64,000 nt of DNA, taken from the NCBI RefSeq assembly GCF_023101765.2, contig NC_064239.1, positions 1,612,001 to 1,676,000 on the forward strand, written 5' to 3'. Of this stretch, positions 58,983 to 64,000 are shown one piece after another. Under the pieces are notes generated by a model. The model was not told the origin of the DNA. It searched no databases and saw only the letters and a program-made list of their open reading frames with translations. Each line of letters opens with the position of its first letter. The first letter of the stretch is position 1. This DNA comes from Spodoptera frugiperda. Lineage: Eukaryota; Arthropoda; Insecta; Lepidoptera; Noctuidae. A program made the translations under genes and the position numbers.

Positions 58983-61295
58983 GTATACTTTATAATTTCT
59001 CTTAGCTTCACATTAAAATAAACATAATTATAAAAACTAAAAGGAAAACGCAAATAAATTTTCTTTTATTATATAACATATCTAAAAGTAATCTAGTCAG
59101 AAATAATAGCTTCATGCACAATATCCATTACGTAGTTATTATTATAATGTGCTGAGCGCCGTAGTAAAGTGCAAGCAATATTTCCGTGTAATTTAAAATG
59201 GCCGTCTTATCTTTAAACACGTATCGCTTTCTACATACATAGAAGATTTATAGCCTTTGGAACAGTAAAAGTAAAGTAAACTAATTATTGTATGTTGGTT
59301 CTGTTAATTGTGATATTTTAACAAGTCAAGGTTTGTTTTTATGATTTCTAAAACTAAGGACAGAATAGCACTTTCAGGCTTTTGATCGAAATAATTATTA
59401 GGTCACTAGCTTCTGCCTACAGCTTCACCCGCTTTCCCGTAGGATAAAGAAAGCCTGTGTTATTCTAGACCTTTATCTATCCCTGTTTGACAGATATTTC
59501 ACTTTTCGATTTCAAAAATCTATTAAAACTTTATGTTCTTCAATCATCCTCATAACCACTCTCCAAGGCAAGTTTGGACAGCTCACGTATTTAATGACCT
59601 CTAAAATAAACCCTAAACATCGACATTCTTACAAAATTCCAAATACATTGCTTGCTACACTCACATTTCAAAAACCCCACCTCCAATAATACTAGTAATG
59701 TACAACAAACAATACTATTATTGCCGACAGATTTAAACCAGGCCGTGTATACATGATCGCGGAACGGTCATTATTTTTACGGTCGGCGATTCATCGAGCT
59801 GCAGGGCGGTGTGTGCACAGCCTTATACGGCCTCCATAGATTAATCTTAGGGATGCTATAAAAGTGGTTGATGGGAGAAAGCGTATGGTCTCTTTTGGTC
59901 GTGATTTGATTTATAATAGTACGGTTCCCGACTTAGAACTTGTGAATAAAGGAAATATTAACTAAATATGTTGAAACAATTACTTAATTATAGTTTTCTG
60001 TAAGCTTTGAACAGGTGATTACAGTAAAATGTTGAATTATTCTTACATAGAATAAGACATTTTTGTTCCTTGTCCAATTGTGACGTGTCTGTACACATTT
60101 TCTCGTTTTATACAAATATCTCACCAATAAAAATCAGTCATAATTTTTTAACATTGTCCCACATTGCGATATTCTCCTGTGTCGTGGATGTGTTTACGAA
60201 TGTACAAGTTCACATACACATGACACAGAAACAACAATTTGTGGATCACACAAAGAGTTGATCCGTGCGGGAATCGTCACCGCGCCAACCGTGTTAATAA
60301 TTTTCAAAACTGTGCATTCTAATGTAAAATGATCTAAATTTTCAAAAGTGACTGCTGTTGTACACAAAATCATAGTCCATTTTTATAGAAAAACACACAC
60401 ATTTTCGTTCATTATTTTAAACGTATACGTTCTAAGAAACAAATAGAAATGTAAATATTTAATGACATGTTACATTAGTGCATTCATATACGTACGTACA
60501 TAAACATATGACGGGCTTGCAATTTACCATACGTTTATATACTGGTAAAGGAAACGTTGTTTGTTCTCGGAAAACTGAAGTAAATTATGTTTACTTAGAT
60601 AAATATAGTGTATTAAAAGTTTAATGGCAAGGTTGCTTTAAGTTATAACTTAGCAAAACTGTTCGGTTGCCTTTTTACATCTGATAAAAACAATGAATAA
60701 TTGTTCTGCAATGTGAGGAATTCCTATTAGCAGTAGCTTCTCTATCGCATTAGGTTTAACCTGTAACGATAGATGCAAGTATTTGATTTCAATATTGATA
60801 TAGTATTTGATATTGAATTTAGACGCAGTTATGACAAAAAAATTCAAAAGCTTACCTCTATAATGAAAAACATTACAAAATTCTTTTTTTAGATCTTATT
60901 AATGTAGATACTGGATGAGTTTTTAAAATACTAATAAATGAGATACTACCTATTAACCTTTATAACCACGAATTAATTTTCTCAAAAATGTATAATTATT
61001 ATGCATTGCAATCTACCATTAAAAAAATGTCCTACAAATAAAAATTAAAGAAAACATTTGACAATAACAGTCCCATATTACAAGGCAATATTATTATTTG
61101 ACCCTTTTATTGTTAATTTGCATATTATTGAAGCAATTTAATAACCGTACTGAGCCCGCTGGGCCGGATTACGGTGATTTCAAGATGGACGCTCCACAGT
61201 CGTATATTTTGAAGTAATAGATTCTGAACGATAGAAATGTTTCGATGTATTAATAAATTATTTAATTTGATCATCATGGATTTTTTTTCATATTG
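58983..61295. other. AT-rich spacer
   Basis: No gene is recognised. It contains a repeat fragment at 59406-59487 and a CpG-richer patch at 59735-59840 (TACGGTCGGCGATTCATCGA and flanks). Confidence 0.5.
59406..59487 (+). repeat. Dispersed LINE/SINE-type repeat fragment
   Basis: TAGCTTCTGCCTACAGCTTC, ACCCGCTTTCCCGTAGGATA and ATTCTAGACCTTTATCTATC match a widespread insect repeat (remembered forms: GCTTCTGCCCGCGGCTTCGC, TTATTCCAGACC). Confidence 0.6.
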
Positions 61296-61524
61296 GGGCA
61301 CGTAATGCCGCTATACAATGTACAGTGTACACCCACTTTTCACCATTTGTGTTATAAGCCCCATGGGGTGAGCCTATTGCCATATACCTACTGGGCATAA
61401 TTCCAGACTCTGTGCTACCACTGAGAAATTATCGGAAAACCGAATAAAAACCATTAGTACTTTGCCCGACCCGGGAATCAAACCCTAGCAGTCGCACTTG
61501 CGACCACTCGACCAACGAGGCAGT
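61296..61524 (-). mobile_element. tRNA-derived SINE with intact A and B boxes
   Basis: On the minus strand the element starts near 61524 with CTGCCTCGTTGGTCGAGTGG. TGGTCGAGTGG (plus 61504-61514) is a good polymerase III A box. GGGTTTGATTCCC (plus 61473-61485) is a B box differing from GGGTTCGANTCCC at one core position. The body then runs through CGGGCAAAGTACTAATGG, GTCTGGAATTATGCCCAGTA and CCATGGGGCTTATAACACA to the CATTACGTGCC segment, where it is truncated. Copies or pieces lie at 1688-1804, 39952-40054, 50968-51127 and 62051-62088. It resembles noctuid SINEs of the HaSE type, but the family name is not verified. Confidence 0.8.
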
Positions 61525-62050
61525 CTGTACTTCCAAAAGACAAATCCATTTATAAAATAGTTAGCAACAGTAGCTACCGGTAATAGAAACCAAGGCGGTC
61601 CCTCTTCCTAACGATACAGCGGCTCACGTTTAGCTGTCATTCGATTAGACAAGTTTCAATAGTACAGACTCCTTAGAGATATGTCCTTGCCCAGCGAATG
61701 GTAATGGGTGGCCCATAATATGGGTGGTATATTATGGTAGTATTTAAATTATATTCATAGGTATATAGGTTGGTTTTTTATCTTTGATATCAGTCATACG
61801 CAAATTTGACGATTGAGTTTTATGTTTTTCGTTTTACCTAGAACTCCCAGTAATCGCACGGTGTTTGAAATTGAGCTCAATGTATATTAATAGGCTCAAT
61901 TTTGATTTTTCAGTTATAGCTCGGAGTCTGGGTCAATGAATTGTTTGAATAATAATCGATCACAAACACATTGCATACGAAAGGAAATAAAAAAATAACA
62001 AACACACTGAAAAGAAGAATAAGATGTTGTTATGCCGTAATCATTACCTT
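61525..62050. other. Spacer
   Basis: No gene is recognised. A palindrome CCCATAATATGGG lies at 61712-61724. Confidence 0.5.
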
Positions 62051-62088
62051 ATCGTCACGCCTTTTATCCTCGAAGGGGTAAGCAGAGG
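62051..62088 (-). repeat. SINE 3'-tail remnant
   Basis: ATCGTCACGCCTTTTATCCT, CGAAGGGGTAAGCAGAGG is the reverse complement of the extreme tail of the SINE family described at 61296-61524. Only about 38 bp remain. Confidence 0.65.
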
Positions 62089-62638
62089 AAATTGAAAAAC
62101 GCAATAAAACTTTATTATTTTCAGTTATAAATAATTCAGGAATTTTATTATCTAGATTTGCCTAATATGCAGCGTTATATTCGATCCCTATAATAATATT
62201 ATAATTTTATACTAATAACATTGGCTAGCAAAAAGTAGGTGGTATACCTAACTCTATATAAAATGTCTGAAGTTTAAAATATATATAAAGTTCGTGCCGA
62301 TAGTAATTTAGGATAGGCCTTTGGAGGGTTTTGCATTGTTTTAATTTTGTTATCAAAATTTAAGCGAACCGATTGTAAATGGTGAGAGTATAAAAAATAG
62401 TAGTATTGCGTGCGATGCGAACCACTGGGCGGTTGTGGTCTAAGTGGGTAAATAAAGGGGTAGTGGTTATATAGAATAAAGTTCAAAATAGAAAAACAGA
62501 GATGGATAGATGTCTATAGTTAAGTTATAGTATCCATGTCTGTGGAGTAAATAACATTAACTATTCTTAAAGTAAACAACATTAACCATCCATACAAAAA
62601 CAAACAAATAATATAAATTTTTAAACTAAAGTACTGTT

Positions 62639-62693
62639 CATCCGTGATCGTGCCGCTTGCAACAGTGCCAAAATATCGGAAACTCACAAAAAC
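62639..62693 (+). repeat. Short dispersed-repeat core (copy 2)
   Basis: ATCCGTGATCGTGCCGCTTG and CAACAGTGCCAAAATATCGG correspond to the fragment at 6064-6087 and extend further. I recognise it as a common moth repeat. Confidence 0.55.
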
Positions 62694-62832
62694 TAACAGA
62701 CCAATAGTTGCAAAAGATGTGGCCATGATTAAAAGTTTAACAAAACCTACTGTATCTGTACTGAATCTATATTCTTATTTGTATACCAAATAGCTTGGCT
62801 GATTCCGCTCTCCGTCCAACACTTGACCACCA

Positions 62833-63054
62833 GCTGACTATTTATCGCGAGCTATTAAGAGCTGACTACTATCACTGACTCCTCGTTACCCTATCTAAAT
62901 GATGCTTCACATCGCAATGAAACTTTCAATCTATTTCCCTGCGTAATGCCTAATTAATTACCAAGTCTACACGACACCACTAGCAAAGAAAACTATTTGA
63001 CTAAATACGGCTGACTACTTAGTCAATACGTTTGACTAAATGTTGACTAAATAC
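62833..63054. promoter_or_regulatory. Cluster of TGACTA(A) motifs
   Basis: GCTGACTA occurs at 62833 and 62860, CTGACT at 62875, TTGACTAA at 62997, CTGACTAC at 63011, inverse TTAGTCAA at 63019-63026, TTGACTAA at 63032 and again at 63043. A further TTTGACTGACTA lies at 63389-63400. TGACTAA resembles an AP-1/bZIP site (TGASTCA) with one mismatch. The density points to a binding-site cluster or a decayed short-period repeat. Confidence 0.35.
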
Positions 63055-64000
63055 TTCTGGTCCCACGTTTTTACAGTTTGGAAATGTTTTGCTATATATT
63101 TTAGCTTGGTAAAAGTTTGTGGCAACTCTCGTAGTTGTATTAGCTAAATACGGTGCAGTTTGTAACGGAAAGTAACCTACTTCTCTTAGTTAGGTCTTGC
63201 GAGTAGTGCCCGAAAAATTTGCAGCTGATATTTTTTGCTTTTCATTCGACTTCGGTCAGTGAAGTTGATTTTATTTAGTGTTTTTTTTTGCTTGAGTTAA
63301 AAGTACAGTTTTGTATGTACAATTTACGAAATGTTTAGTGTTATTATGTTAACTCATAAATTATTCTGCATAAAATAAAACTGGTCCGTTTGACTGACTA
63401 TGATTTAGCACCAACTAACTTATACTTAAACAAGAACATACTCAATCGAACAACTGCATCCTCACACTTCACTAGCACACACTCGTAGCCATCAAACCCC
63501 AATTCTCAAACTTTTTCCCCCATCAATAATCAATAACAGGCCACTGTGGCCACAATAGGCGTTAATAAGGGTCTATACTGACCTCCTTCGTGGCTAAGTT
63601 CACACTAAGAAGGGCTGGTAGCGAAGATAGGACGCGGGCAAGTCTCGGTTAATTGTCCGGAATAGATACCGGCCCTGTCGCCGGATTGAGCCACGGTTTA
63701 TATCGATTTTCTTGTATCTTTGTTGGTTTTTTCTATGCTAATCTTAGACTGCGAACGTAAGTTAGTTGGAGAGATTTATTATTGTACAGTGCGGTGTGAG
63801 TAACTTCAACTAAATATTGGGCTTTGCTAAGTTTATGTTTAAATACAAAGTTTGTATAACAGAAATACTACGAAAATAACTTCTATTAAAAACAGATCTT
63901 GAACCAGTCTTTTGACAATTTCGTAAACTCTCATTGAATCGCACACCCACACACAACGTGTAAAAACTTTCGAACAAAATTTTATGAAACTAAAATAGTC

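Larger units (their letters stand above)
62089..64000. other. Spacer with a TGACTA motif cluster
   Basis: No gene is recognised. A dispersed-repeat core lies at 62639-62693. From 62833 to 63402 the words TTGACTAA and CTGACTA recur on both strands. GGCCACTGTGGCC (63539-63551) is a perfect palindrome. Confidence 0.5.

Noticed and set aside
1..64000. CRISPR arrays, rRNA genes or operon-like gene clusters
   Set aside because: No regularly spaced direct repeats with unique spacers, no rRNA-like sequence and no clustered genes were seen; the repeat content is that of a moth genome.
1..64000. Well-known insect microRNAs (let-7, miR-10, iab-4, bantam, miR-9 and similar)
   Set aside because: None of the mature sequences I remember was spotted by eye on the strand scanned. 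A covariance or mature-sequence search on both strands would settle this.

Overview
The window looks like non-coding DNA from a moth, most likely a noctuid. It is AT-rich throughout, with almost no long open reading frames. It is seeded with fragments of repeats that I recognise from lepidopteran genomes: a tRNA-derived SINE with A and B boxes, the 3' end of a non-LTR retrotransposon ending in poly(A), short 3' tails of other LINE-like elements, a palindromic MITE, and a complete Tc1/mariner-type transposon. The noctuid assignment rests on remembered repeat consensus sequences, not on a search.

I found no intact protein-coding gene and no convincing functional RNA gene. The only recognisable coding material belongs to mobile elements. 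One is a dead mariner-type transposase on the minus strand (about 19871-20999) inside an element with perfect 29-bp terminal inverted repeats. The other is the C-terminal end of a reverse-transcriptase ORF (889-1073). All other open frames have no recognisable domain and most lie within the length expected by chance.

Layout. 1-6 kb: AT-rich spacer with a LINE 3' end, a SINE tail and a CpG-richer patch near 2.4 kb. 6.7-6.9 kb: a possible short inverted-repeat element. 9.9-11.8 kb: a GC-richer, repeat-poor block that may be regulatory. 13-23 kb: scattered repeats, three copies of one MITE, a knot of nested palindromes at 18.2 kb and the mariner at 19.8-21.1 kb. 24-26 kb: a 126-bp tandem duplication and a diverged pair of about 65-bp blocks. 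31 kb: a tRNA-like SINE head. 34-40 kb: two short-period tandem arrays and a candidate recursive-splice (ratchet) site at 37.56 kb. 40-56 kb: more SINE and LINE-tail fragments. 57-58 kb: a repeat-poor block dense in homeodomain-like, CGAT and Pho/YY1-like motifs. 61-63.4 kb: the best-preserved SINE and a cluster of TGACTA motifs.

Taken together this reads as the inside of a very long intron or a large intergenic region next to a regulated gene. The ratchet-like site on the plus strand favours a plus-strand intron, but that is an inference from a single site. I did not find a new enzymatic or defence system. The most useful leads are the ratchet site with its 43-nt cryptic exon, the periodic motif arrays, and the transposon whose ends are perfect although its transposase is ruined.
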